A DNA stretch of 64,000 nucleotides from Atlantibacter subterraneus (lineage in GTDB: Bacteria; Pseudomonadota; Gammaproteobacteria; Enterobacterales; Enterobacteriaceae), in assembly GCF_027853245.1 (NCBI RefSeq), contig NZ_JAPTZM010000006.1. One strand, given 5' to 3'. Both the position numbers and the translations under genes were made by a program. Below, one piece after another: positions 25,758 to 34,262 of this stretch (its first letter is position 1; each line of letters starts with the position of its first letter). The notes beneath the pieces were generated by a model. It did no database searches. It had not been told where the DNA came from and worked only from the letters and a program-made list of their open reading frames with translations.

Positions 25758-26663
25758 TTACATTTTAATGGCAATCATTTTTTCGTGAAGATTTCCTTTA
25801 ATAATGTCATTATTGTATATCTCAAGCTTTTTCCAAAACACCATTGAATGGGTTATCTGATCCAGGTTGCGTGGCCCTATTATCACTCCATTCAGTTCTT
25901 TATTTAAATATGTATATAGCAATGCAAATTCATTATAATCAGCTAACTGAATAATGGGGGCGTTAGACTCAATAAACTGATCAATTTTATTAAGAATATC
26001 ATGGTTATTTTTAATATTTCTTAAGGCTATAGAACTGCTACTATTTACACCTTTTTTCATCCCCCCCATATTAATACCGTAAGCATAATAATCAACTTTG
26101 TCATTCGGTAAATATTTTTGATAAAACTCTCGACTGTCTGAAGTACTTATGTTCTCTTTAACTTGAATAATGATTTTATCACTGACCTCATTACATAACC
26201 TTAAATATGTACTGGGAAAGGACAAACCTGAAAGTCCAAGCTGAAAGGTATTCTTTTTAGCTTGGGAAAGTAATTCATCAATTGTACAATCAACCTCATA
26301 TTGATCATCTAAATTACGATTATCCCAATGAACCGAAACGCAAAACAATGACTCATTCAAATAACTTTGCAATTTTTCAATATCATATGCGATCTTAGGA
26401 GGGGAAAGATCGAATAAAGGACTTCCTGAGTTATCTACAGAGCCAATTTTAACTAAAGTTTTAATTTTACCGTTTATTGATACCCATTCAGAAATCCATT
26501 TTAACGCCAATAGATAATCATCATTATTCTTGTTAATTGGGTAATTTGTAGCTGAATCAACCATCTCGCCGCCGTTAGCGAAGAAATGATCTAACATCGC
26601 AAAAGCTGTATTTTTATCTACGCCCCAACCCCATAAGGCAGTGCCGAGTATAAGATTTTTCAT
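25758..26663 (-). CDS. Aldo/keto reductase family protein
   Basis: A 301-residue protein with the aldo/keto reductase barrel plan. The start LILGTALWGWGVDKNTAFAML is followed by a full candidate catalytic tetrad: D36, Y41 (DSATNY), K72 (LVKIGS) and H112 (VSVHWDN). A late GVIIGPRNLDQI resembles the NADP-binding end of the family. It overlaps the preceding GT2 gene by ATGA, so the two are made together. An NAD(P)-dependent reduction of a sugar or sugar derivative is the natural guess. No substrate can be assigned. Such genes are unusual inside Gtr-type decoration modules. Confidence 0.75.
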   Translation of the reverse strand: MKNLILGTALWGWGVDKNTAFAMLDHFFANGGEMVDSATNYPINKNNDDYLLALKWISEWVSINGKIKTLVKIGSVDNSGSPLFDLSPPKIAYDIEKLQSYLNESLFCVSVHWDNRNLDDQYEVDCTIDELLSQAKKNTFQLGLSGLSFPSTYLRLCNEVSDKIIIQVKENISTSDSREFYQKYLPNDKVDYYAYGINMGGMKKGVNSSSSIALRNIKNNHDILNKIDQFIESNAPIIQLADYNEFALLYTYLNKELNGVIIGPRNLDQITHSMVFWKKLEIYNNDIIKGNLHEKMIAIKM

Positions 26664-27394
26664 TGTGAATGCTCTTTTAAATGTTTTTTCAAAAGAATCA
26701 TCTGCTCAATATATTCTCTTGAAAGTTTTCCTATTTTTACTTTTGAAGACGGATCATCAGTCCAGGTAACTGGCAAATCTTTAATTCTAAAATTTAAAAA
26801 CTCCCCGACAATGAGTAATTCGGTCGCAAAAAACCATCCGTCATTTCTCATGCCTGTGCTTAAAACTTGCGGAAGTTTATCTCTTTTCAAAAACTTAAAT
26901 CCACACATTCCATCTGAAAACTTAGTATGGAAGATGTTTTTAACAAGCAAATTAAAGCAACGGCTGGTAATGTTACGTATCATCGTTCTGCCATATACTT
27001 TAGCACCCTTTGCCAAACGACTTCCGGTGACAATATCATAATTCTCCAAAACAAGAGCATCAAAGGCTGGACGTAAATATTTCAAGTCAGTGGCCAGATC
27101 CAAATCCATATATCCAATAATATCGGCTGTAGAGACACCCCACGAGGCTTTTAAAGCTCTACCAACACCACGCTCATTTAATCTAAGATAATTTACCTGA
27201 TTATATTTAGCTTCCAGTAGTTCAGCTAATTTCTGTGTTTGGTCAGTAGAACCATTGTCAGCGATGATAATTTTAATATCAGAAAATTCATTGAGTTCAG
27301 TAGTCAAAAAATTGATAATTTTCTCTACTTGTACAATGAGGGTATCTTGCTCATTTAGAACGGGAATTGTGATTTCAATTTTTTTATCGTACAT
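26660..27394 (-). CDS. Family 2 glycosyltransferase, dolichyl/undecaprenyl-phosphate sugar synthase-like
   Basis: A 244-residue GT2 enzyme without membrane helices, resembling dolichyl-phosphate mannose/glucose synthases. It has ITIPVLNEQDTL at the start, IIIADNGSTDQT (nucleotide-binding), the metal-binding DLDLATD at residues 97-103, GSRLAKG, and late SSKVKI. By family it would load a sugar from a nucleotide donor on a polyprenyl phosphate at the cytoplasmic face. It lies 10 bases after another GT2 gene whose own DXD motif is degenerate, so this one is the likely active synthase of the block. Confidence 0.8.
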   Translation of the reverse strand: MYDKKIEITIPVLNEQDTLIVQVEKIINFLTTELNEFSDIKIIIADNGSTDQTQKLAELLEAKYNQVNYLRLNERGVGRALKASWGVSTADIIGYMDLDLATDLKYLRPAFDALVLENYDIVTGSRLAKGAKVYGRTMIRNITSRCFNLLVKNIFHTKFSDGMCGFKFLKRDKLPQVLSTGMRNDGWFFATELLIVGEFLNFRIKDLPVTWTDDPSSKVKIGKLSREYIEQMILLKKHLKEHSQ

Positions 27395-27404
27395 ATAATC
27401 CTAC

Positions 27405-28415
27405 TTAACGATCTCGCCCTGTTTGAACAAGATTTTTTTTGTCGTTGAAAGATTGTTCAAGCACATTAACTCTGTCAGCATCCAACATAATGCTACTATT
27501 CTTTTCAAAAACCACTGCATAGTCAGCAGTATTATTTCTCTCACGTAACAGTCGGGCAATATATTCACCAAAAAACGCGAGCATAATAAATTGAACCATA
27601 AAAAGAAACGACATAAATAAAATAGTTGTCGTCCAACCTTCTACCACATGCCCCCTTACCATATGAGAAACAAGGCTATAAATAGCAAATGCAAACGAGC
27701 AGACACTACCAATAAATCCTAATACAGACATGCAACGCAAAGGCCGAAAAGAATTAAAAACAAGTAACTTTATAAATTCATTAAAGCCAATAAAAATATC
27801 TTTGTTTTTTACTTCACCGGTACGTTCATAACTGTAGGTGGTAAAAGGGTAACCGGTTTTTTGAATCCTCATAAATAGCTGATGGTAAAATTTACCAGTA
27901 CTAGTGACTGAGTTAACTGCTCGACGGCTCAAACATCTCAATGTCGTAGAGTTTTTAGGTAAATAATAATCAATCTTATGAAGTATTCTTCGTGCTAGTG
28001 AACTAATAACTGAATAAGCCATAGTATTACTAGGCTTGGTTGTTCCAACGACAACATCATAGCCTGATTTCGATAGTTTAACAAGTTCATCAATGGCACT
28101 AATAGGGTCATGATTGATATTGAAAAGAATGATAAAATCACCTATTGCATTTTCAAGTCCAATCGAAAAGAGTTGATCTAGTGAGGAACTATTCCCCATT
28201 TGTATATATCGGATGGCTGGAACGTTAGCCAATAAATGTGATATTTCATTATCAAACTTTTTATTAGAAGCAATAAAAGGACCAGAATTAACGATCAATA
28301 TTTCATAATCAGCATAAGTTTCACTCAGATTTTCTGCCAACTCTTTGAGTTTAGCGTAATCGAAAGGATTATTTTCTGAAGCAATAATTACTGATACAAA
28401 GGAATCAATTTTCAT
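27405..28415 (-). CDS. GtrB-like family 2 glycosyltransferase with two C-terminal membrane helices, degenerate DXD
   Basis: A 336-residue protein with the GtrB/ArnC layout: an N-terminal GT-A-like domain (SVIIASENNPFDYAKLKEL, YEILIVNSG), then about residues 228-290 with two membrane helices (MSVLGFIGSVCSFAFAIYSL and ILFMSFLFMVQFIMLAF). The place of the metal-binding DADLQDPP of active GtrB reads FNINHDPIS, so the first aspartate is lost. It may be a catalytically weak or inactive partner, perhaps a membrane anchor for the next GT2. AT-rich. Confidence 0.7.
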   Translation of the reverse strand: MKIDSFVSVIIASENNPFDYAKLKELAENLSETYADYEILIVNSGPFIASNKKFDNEISHLLANVPAIRYIQMGNSSSLDQLFSIGLENAIGDFIILFNINHDPISAIDELVKLSKSGYDVVVGTTKPSNTMAYSVISSLARRILHKIDYYLPKNSTTLRCLSRRAVNSVTSTGKFYHQLFMRIQKTGYPFTTYSYERTGEVKNKDIFIGFNEFIKLLVFNSFRPLRCMSVLGFIGSVCSFAFAIYSLVSHMVRGHVVEGWTTTILFMSFLFMVQFIMLAFFGEYIARLLRERNNTADYAVVFEKNSSIMLDADRVNVLEQSFNDKKNLVQTGRDR

Positions 28416-28426
28416 TTACGCACCTA

Positions 28427-29557
28427 CTAGTGAAACATATTTTTCAAAACTTCAACTACATCATAAACGTTATCAATCTTCCCACCCATAATAGAGTGAA
28501 AATTGTTATATCCATGATTTAGTTTTAATAGAATTGGGCGCGAATCATCAACCTCACTTCGTGGCAAGATCGTTTTAACTTCCCATAATGATTTTTCATA
28601 TTTGCATTCAGATAAGATAGGCATATACCTTACCGCATCTTTAATCATATAATTCCAGGCGGATGTATGCGTATTATTTTGCAGTTTTTCATGGGCATCA
28701 CAATATTCATTAATATTACTATCATGCCACTCATAATGGGGAGTATAACGCACATGACTGAAGCTATGAAAAGGTGTTGATGGAAATGGCATTACTGAAA
28801 AAAATGGTCCACACATTACTGTGACACCTACTTTTTTCAACTCATCGGGCATTGAGACCAGACACATTTCAGTCATCTCGTGTTTAAGAGGGATCATGTC
28901 TAAAGATGATGAAGTTAATACAGAGTTAATTTGAGAGTAAGTGCAGTTAAATACGTGGTCAAAATTTCTTTGCGTTATTAGTTCTTCATGTTGAATACTG
29001 AGCAATAATTTACCAGATTGTTCTTGTAAAGATATTACGCGGGTATTTAATTGCACTTCAACATTTACTTGTTCAAGCCTCGCTTCCATGATTTTTTTTA
29101 ACTTAATAGCATCAAATGCGTATTCTTGTACGCTCATACCGCCTTCAACATACTGCGTATTAAAGAGCTTTTTTATTCGAGTTGGAACACTACCTATACT
29201 CGCTCCAATCCTATCACAAAATAGCTCAAATTGTTGCAAGGACACCTTACTCAAAGGCTTAGCTATAAGATAGTATTTTTCAAAATCAGAATATACACAT
29301 TCTCCAAATTCATCTACAAACCTTGGGAAGGATACCCGCGATCTTAAGGCAGTTAAAATACTTCTTGGATAATGATAACCATTGTGAACTCGCGCTTGAT
29401 TATGATAAGACGCATGAGTCATAAAATCATTTTCTTTTTCGAAAATAGTGACTTTGCACCCTTTTAGCGCTAAATATTCAGCAATATACATTCCAAAAAA
29501 ACCGCCACCGATGATGGCTATTTCTTTTGCATTATTCAACTTTAAATTCCTAAGCAT
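28427..29557 (-). CDS. FAD-dependent oxidoreductase (DAO-like), function unknown
   Basis: A 376-residue soluble flavoprotein. Residues 13-40 form a clear ADP-binding beta-alpha-beta fold (IAIIGGGFFGMYIAEYLA, ending in E40), followed by a SYHNQARVHNGYHYPRS segment. The overall plan is that of D-amino-acid-oxidase-like or glycine-oxidase-like FAD enzymes. No signal peptide is seen, so it is cytoplasmic. Neighbours suggest a sugar or lipid-linked sugar substrate. It is not a recognisable UDP-galactopyranose mutase, although both use FAD. It is second in the six-gene AT-rich block, 11 bases before a GtrB-like gene. Confidence 0.65.
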   Translation of the reverse strand: MLRNLKLNNAKEIAIIGGGFFGMYIAEYLALKGCKVTIFEKENDFMTHASYHNQARVHNGYHYPRSILTALRSRVSFPRFVDEFGECVYSDFEKYYLIAKPLSKVSLQQFELFCDRIGASIGSVPTRIKKLFNTQYVEGGMSVQEYAFDAIKLKKIMEARLEQVNVEVQLNTRVISLQEQSGKLLLSIQHEELITQRNFDHVFNCTYSQINSVLTSSSLDMIPLKHEMTEMCLVSMPDELKKVGVTVMCGPFFSVMPFPSTPFHSFSHVRYTPHYEWHDSNINEYCDAHEKLQNNTHTSAWNYMIKDAVRYMPILSECKYEKSLWEVKTILPRSEVDDSRPILLKLNHGYNNFHSIMGGKIDNVYDVVEVLKNMFH

Positions 29558-29724
29558 TGGCTAGTTTGCTATAAAGTGTTATTAAACACAATCCACAACT
29601 AATATTTTCAAATAGCGAACTGAATATAATTAACCATTGGAAATATGCAATTCATAATTCATTAACTGAAATAAAAACCAAGAAATTTTTTTCAATTTTA
29701 AGTTAGATGTAAACCGTATTCAAT

Positions 29725-29764
29725 AAAACCCCTTAGCGATAGCCAAAAAGACTGAAGAAAGGGG
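29725..29764 (-). terminator. Possible intrinsic terminator between the GT-C gene and the oxidoreductase gene
   Basis: In the 234-base gap, on the minus strand, CCCCTT (29759-29764) can pair with AAGGGG (29729-29734) across a 24-base loop, followed by TTTTATT. The long loop makes it weak, but it may reduce or uncouple expression of the five downstream genes, leaving room for a promoter in 29558-29724. Confidence 0.4.
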
Positions 29765-29791
29765 CTGAATTAAAATCATATGGATTAAAGT

Positions 29792-31864
29792 TTATTTATT
29801 AAACATTTCAATTTTGGTAAGACCTATACCTAACACTCGATTATCATTGCTCATCGAAAGCTGCTGGGGGGAAACAGGATTTGCGACGTGAATTTGCAAT
29901 TGAATGTAACCTTTATGATCTTTTTGACATGAACTGGTATCAAGACTGACATTGTTACCATAAAAGGAAGTAGTTTCAAATTTGCCAAGGTTAGTATTAT
30001 TACAAGAAAAAGTAATCTTTACAGAATCGTGAAGATTGGGGACAACAAATGCATTAAAACTAATCGTCATTTTATGAGATGCTGGAAGAGACAATCTCGC
30101 AGTATTGCCACTTGTCCAAATACCCCACGATTCCGGCCTTGACCATCCATCAAGTGTATAAATTGATGAAATAGTATTTGAATTAAACTCTATTACATTC
30201 TCATTTAATAACGTATTGGTTTTTTTGTTTAGATTTTCACACTCAAAGCATTGTACTTTTCCCGGTAAAAGCATATATAAGTCTTTATATTTTATATATA
30301 AATCTCCAGGCCGTATTTTTATAACTGATGAATAGTTTTTATCCATTAAATAGGCCGTATCACTTGCATAAGTTCCTTTGATGAAGCTATCTAGAACTTC
30401 TTTGTTGACTTGCAATGCTTTATAGATATTGACTCTGGCAAAGTAAACAGCACTGGTGTTTTGTTTATATTGATTTGCCAGATATGAGGCCGCCTTCCAT
30501 TTAGATACGGGGTTTTCAAGTGGATACCAACGTATATTTTTATATTGCTGGAGATTTTTTCCCCAAAAATCTTGATATGCTTCTATCTCGGGATCAATCT
30601 TAGTATCAACAGTTAGTTTTCTATGATTATTTAACCAACCATTTGAGGTATCAACTACCTGAAGAAGAGAACAAATTGCTAAAATAAATATTGCATAATT
30701 CTTTGTTTTCGACCAAGTAAGAGTTTTTGATATAAAATAAATATAAATAACGAGCGTAATTGGCCAAAAAAATCTGCCAGATGCACGGAATACTGAACAA
30801 ATTTTAAGAATAAAATCAGGCAGCGGAATTAGAAATTCATTCTCACCAATTGCCGGTATATTTGATAATGCTATGAAAAAGCAAGTAACTAGAAAAGCAA
30901 ATAGAGCAAAATTTCTTCTAATGCTTGAGTATATATCTAACTTACCAAATATTAAATTTATCACAATAAGAAGTAATAAACCCAGCCCAAAATAGTTATA
31001 ACCCTCGTACTCACCAGTATGAAAATTATTAAGACCAATGATATGCGAAAAATCACCCGCTACAATTGGTGTCAAAAGATTGGCTTTATAATATCCAAAC
31101 CCGTCAGCGATGCCGCCTTCACCTACCGTATAATAACCCAGCACATAGGTGACAATAAAAAAAGCTATAAATGTAATTATTGTCGACTTAATAATATAGC
31201 TACGATTATCTTCATCTTTCCAATACATATAAATCAGAAGCATCATCCAGTTTAATCCAGAAATCAGGAATAAATAAAAATGAATGCCAACGGCTAAGCA
31301 TAAAAGCAAGCACCAATGAGTAAATTTATATTCGTGATATCGTGTATAGCGTAGAGTCAGATAGATAGCATAAGTAAATGTGAAAAATGCCATTAACGTT
31401 AAATGGCCTGACCTGGCAATCCAGGCTGGATTAAACAACATAAAAACCAGGGTCAATATTCGAATAACGTTGTTTTGAGTATAAAGGGATATTATCTTCC
31501 ATATTACAATCGCTTGTAATATCATACATAACATCAACCAAATACCTGAATACTGGAAATTATAAGATAAGAGAGGAGAAATTATTTTAAAAATTATTGA
31601 AAACCATGGGTTGGAATCAGTAAATATTACTGATGAACCTAATTCCATACCATAGTTAGTTCTGCCAATAACCGGAAAACTCCAGGGCGTATTTCGGTAA
31701 AACTCCCAGCCAAGATATGCCTGCAATCTGTCACCAGAAAGCCATGAAATATTTTGTGGATTAAGAATGCTGTAATCGAAAACCACCCCAAAATATAAAA
31801 TTGCTATAAATACTGGAAGTAACAACAACCACTTCTCTTGGGATTTATCTATACTAATAGACAT
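29792..31864 (-). CDS. GT-C-type membrane glycosyltransferase, probably DUF6311-like
   Basis: A 690-residue protein with about a dozen hydrophobic helices in residues 10-410, then a large non-membrane C-terminal domain. The first outer loop has SGDRLQAYLGWEFYRN, with acidic residues D45 and E54 where GT-C enzymes carry their catalytic acids. The C-terminal part contains GWSRPESWGIWTSGNTARLSL, a motif I associate with periplasmic beta-sandwich domains at the end of bacterial GT-C proteins. By analogy with GtrC/GmlC it would move a sugar from undecaprenyl phosphate to the O-chain in the periplasm. Substrate unknown. Confidence 0.75.
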   Translation of the reverse strand: MSISIDKSQEKWLLLLPVFIAILYFGVVFDYSILNPQNISWLSGDRLQAYLGWEFYRNTPWSFPVIGRTNYGMELGSSVIFTDSNPWFSIIFKIISPLLSYNFQYSGIWLMLCMILQAIVIWKIISLYTQNNVIRILTLVFMLFNPAWIARSGHLTLMAFFTFTYAIYLTLRYTRYHEYKFTHWCLLLCLAVGIHFYLFLISGLNWMMLLIYMYWKDEDNRSYIIKSTIITFIAFFIVTYVLGYYTVGEGGIADGFGYYKANLLTPIVAGDFSHIIGLNNFHTGEYEGYNYFGLGLLLLIVINLIFGKLDIYSSIRRNFALFAFLVTCFFIALSNIPAIGENEFLIPLPDFILKICSVFRASGRFFWPITLVIYIYFISKTLTWSKTKNYAIFILAICSLLQVVDTSNGWLNNHRKLTVDTKIDPEIEAYQDFWGKNLQQYKNIRWYPLENPVSKWKAASYLANQYKQNTSAVYFARVNIYKALQVNKEVLDSFIKGTYASDTAYLMDKNYSSVIKIRPGDLYIKYKDLYMLLPGKVQCFECENLNKKTNTLLNENVIEFNSNTISSIYTLDGWSRPESWGIWTSGNTARLSLPASHKMTISFNAFVVPNLHDSVKITFSCNNTNLGKFETTSFYGNNVSLDTSSCQKDHKGYIQLQIHVANPVSPQQLSMSNDNRVLGIGLTKIEMFNK

Positions 31865-31987
31865 GCGATTAACTTTCCTTAATTAATTTTTGGTGCAAAA
31901 ATAAATAAAATGCATTCTTATTTAGTGCGTTAGTCAACATTAATACAACAAATTTAAATATGATTAGCGTTATTTAGTAAAATCAAC

Positions 31988-33121
31988 TCACCTTTTTTCA
32001 TTATTTTTATTGGTTATTACTTCGTCATATAAATTGAAATAATTTTCACTCATTAGCGTAGATGTAAATAGGGAATTAAATCTGAGCCCTGCATTTATTC
32101 CGTAGCTTTCTGCTAAATTTTGATTGTCCCATAACGTCTGCATAGCTTTTTCCAGCGCTATGACATCTGCTGGAGGTACGGTTAATCCTGTTTCACCATC
32201 AATATTAATAAAACTTGTACCAGTACCAATTTCACAAGAAATTAGGGGTTTGCCAAACATTGCACCTTCAAGCAAAGTGATACCAAAAGCTTCAGAACGT
32301 AAATGCGATGGGAACACAACGCTATAGCACAGCTCGAGTAAAGCAACTTTGTCCAGATCGGGTAAAGCACCAACGAAATGGATATTCTTCAGTTTATAAT
32401 CACGTGCCATTATTTTTAGCTCTGCTTCTATCGGACCAGAACCAACAATAACTAAAGGATAATCTTTTTCTTTAATAGCTTGAATTAAAAAGTGAAGTCC
32501 TTTGTAATAACGAAAAGCTCCAATAAATAAGAAAAAGCGATCACCAACGCGTTCTCGCCAATAATCAACGTGTATTTTATCTGCTACAGGGTATGATGCC
32601 TTATCAAGCCCGTATGGAATAACTTTAACTTTATGGCGGTATTTTTGTAGCGTAGGACTTGTTTCAACATAATTTGGCGCAGCGGCGACAATGCAATCAA
32701 CTGACTCAAAAAAACGATTCATTAAAGGGGAATAGAGTCGAAGTGCAAGTTTTTGTTTTACAATATCAGAGTGATAACTTACAATGCAGGGTTTTTTAAT
32801 ACCAACTATAAAATGTAGCATATCCATAAAAGGGTATGGGAAGTGATAATGAATAATATCAGCCTGCGCTGCCAACTCTCTAAAGCGATTTATCGCAGAA
32901 ACAGAAAACGGGGTCGATGCAACTTCGAAAAACGTTTTTGCGTAGTTAGAATGATGAGTACCGATAAGGCAATTGTTAATATTCCCACGAGTACTCAAAG
33001 ATAACGTTGTGGCGGCAATGTTATGGCAATTTCCCGCTTCACTTAATTGATATATAACCTGCTCAATACCCCCAAAAGAATCAGGGTAATATGTTTTATA
33101 TAAATGAAGAACTTTCAACAT
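31988..33121 (-). CDS. GT4 glycosyltransferase, WbpZ/WbdC-like
   Basis: A 377-residue GT4 enzyme (GT-B fold). The start LKVLHLYKTYYPDSFGGIEQVIYQL is characteristic of the WbdC/WbpZ group, which adds the first mannose or D-rhamnose to GlcNAc-PP-undecaprenol. The C-terminal domain shows FIGAFRYYKGLHFLIQA and EAFGITLLEGAMFGKPLIS (the E-x7-E donor motif). It lies four bases after another GT4 gene. The inferred role is the priming or adaptor D-rhamnosyltransferase of a D-rhamnan O-antigen. Acceptor and linkage cannot be read from the sequence. Confidence 0.75.
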   Translation of the reverse strand: MLKVLHLYKTYYPDSFGGIEQVIYQLSEAGNCHNIAATTLSLSTRGNINNCLIGTHHSNYAKTFFEVASTPFSVSAINRFRELAAQADIIHYHFPYPFMDMLHFIVGIKKPCIVSYHSDIVKQKLALRLYSPLMNRFFESVDCIVAAAPNYVETSPTLQKYRHKVKVIPYGLDKASYPVADKIHVDYWRERVGDRFFLFIGAFRYYKGLHFLIQAIKEKDYPLVIVGSGPIEAELKIMARDYKLKNIHFVGALPDLDKVALLELCYSVVFPSHLRSEAFGITLLEGAMFGKPLISCEIGTGTSFINIDGETGLTVPPADVIALEKAMQTLWDNQNLAESYGINAGLRFNSLFTSTLMSENYFNLYDEVITNKNNEKR

Positions 33122-33125
33122 GAAA

Positions 33126-34262
33126 TTATTTTACCTGCATATAGGCGCTTATCGTTTCTTGTGCGCAACGTTGCCATGAAAATTGCGAAGAACGATTAAG
33201 ACCTTTTGCGCTAGCTTGTTCACGCCATATATTGTCTTCAATGCTTCTTTGAATTAGTCCGGTTAGCATATCAACATCCATAGCTTCGCACGTCAATGCA
33301 CAATCTCCTACAACTTCCGGTAAAGAAGAACTCGTAGAGCAGACAACTGGCACGCCGGATGCCATGGCTTCCAGGACTGGCAAACCAAATCCTTCATATA
33401 GGGATGGGAACACAAAACTTCTTGCTCCTGCAAAAAGAGAGGGTAAGTCAGATGTAGGCGTATAACCAAGGTAGCGTAACCAACCTTCCCTTTCACCACG
33501 CTCGAAGCGGTGATGCAATTCATCGCTGCACCACCCCTTAAATCCACTGATAACTAAGGGGATATGACGACGCAGTTTTGTAGGAAGTAATTGGTATGCC
33601 TCAAGCAGCGTCGTTATATTTTTTCTCGGTTCGATTGAACCCGTAAATAGGCAATACTGATTAATGTTTAGCTGATATTTATTAAGAACAGGCGCAATTT
33701 CCGAATCCAAAGCAGGGTGAAAATCGCCGCTACTGGCAAGTCTCGCTACATAAACTTTGTTTTCAGGCAAATTAAAATATTTAATCAATTCACGCCGAGT
33801 AAACTCAGAGTCAGTTATAAAAATTTGCGCACGCTTAAGTGTTTGCATTAACTCTTTCTGCATGAACTTTACACGCTCCACCGGGTGACACTGAGGCCAG
33901 GTAAAAACAGAAAGATCATGGAAAGTTACCACGCAACGCTCAACTTTTGGTGGCAAATAAAAATTAGGGCCATGGTAGATTGCATCCTTATGCTGTCGAA
34001 GAACCTGCGTTTTAAGCCAAGGAGCTGTTAACCGATAAACTTCTCCAGCAAAGCGGCTTTTGCGTAAATGATTCTTCAGACCCTCAGTAGGGTAGCGATG
34101 CTCAATCACATCCGGTAACGTCTGTGATAACGTACGTCCTTTCAGAAACAAAAGCTCAGAGATTTCTGAGCTTTTTGATAAACATTTTGCTAACTCATAA
34201 GCATACCGTCCAATACCCGTTAAAGGATATTTTATAGAGTCGGTACCAAATATGACTTTCAT
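33126..34262 (-). CDS. GT4 glycosyltransferase, WbpY/WbdB-like
   Basis: A 378-residue GT4 enzyme with a full GT-B fold. The N-terminal part has KVIFGTDSIKYPLTGIGRYAYEL, the donor domain has FTGSIEPRKNITTLLEAY, and SLYEGFGLPVLEAMASG contains the E-x7-E motif. The open frame runs 51 bases upstream, but the start at 34260-34262 overlaps the rmd stop codon as ATGA and gives MKVIFGTDS, so it is preferred. Its size matches P. aeruginosa WbpY as I recall it. It is probably one of the chain-elongating D-rhamnosyltransferases. Confidence 0.75.
   Translation of the reverse strand: MKVIFGTDSIKYPLTGIGRYAYELAKCLSKSSEISELLFLKGRTLSQTLPDVIEHRYPTEGLKNHLRKSRFAGEVYRLTAPWLKTQVLRQHKDAIYHGPNFYLPPKVERCVVTFHDLSVFTWPQCHPVERVKFMQKELMQTLKRAQIFITDSEFTRRELIKYFNLPENKVYVARLASSGDFHPALDSEIAPVLNKYQLNINQYCLFTGSIEPRKNITTLLEAYQLLPTKLRRHIPLVISGFKGWCSDELHHRFERGEREGWLRYLGYTPTSDLPSLFAGARSFVFPSLYEGFGLPVLEAMASGVPVVCSTSSSLPEVVGDCALTCEAMDVDMLTGLIQRSIEDNIWREQASAKGLNRSSQFSWQRCAQETISAYMQVK

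Noticed and set aside
28427..29557. Reading the flavoprotein as UDP-galactopyranose mutase (glf)
   Set aside because: Apart from the FAD-binding start, the characteristic Glf segments are not seen, and no galactofuranose pathway genes accompany it.
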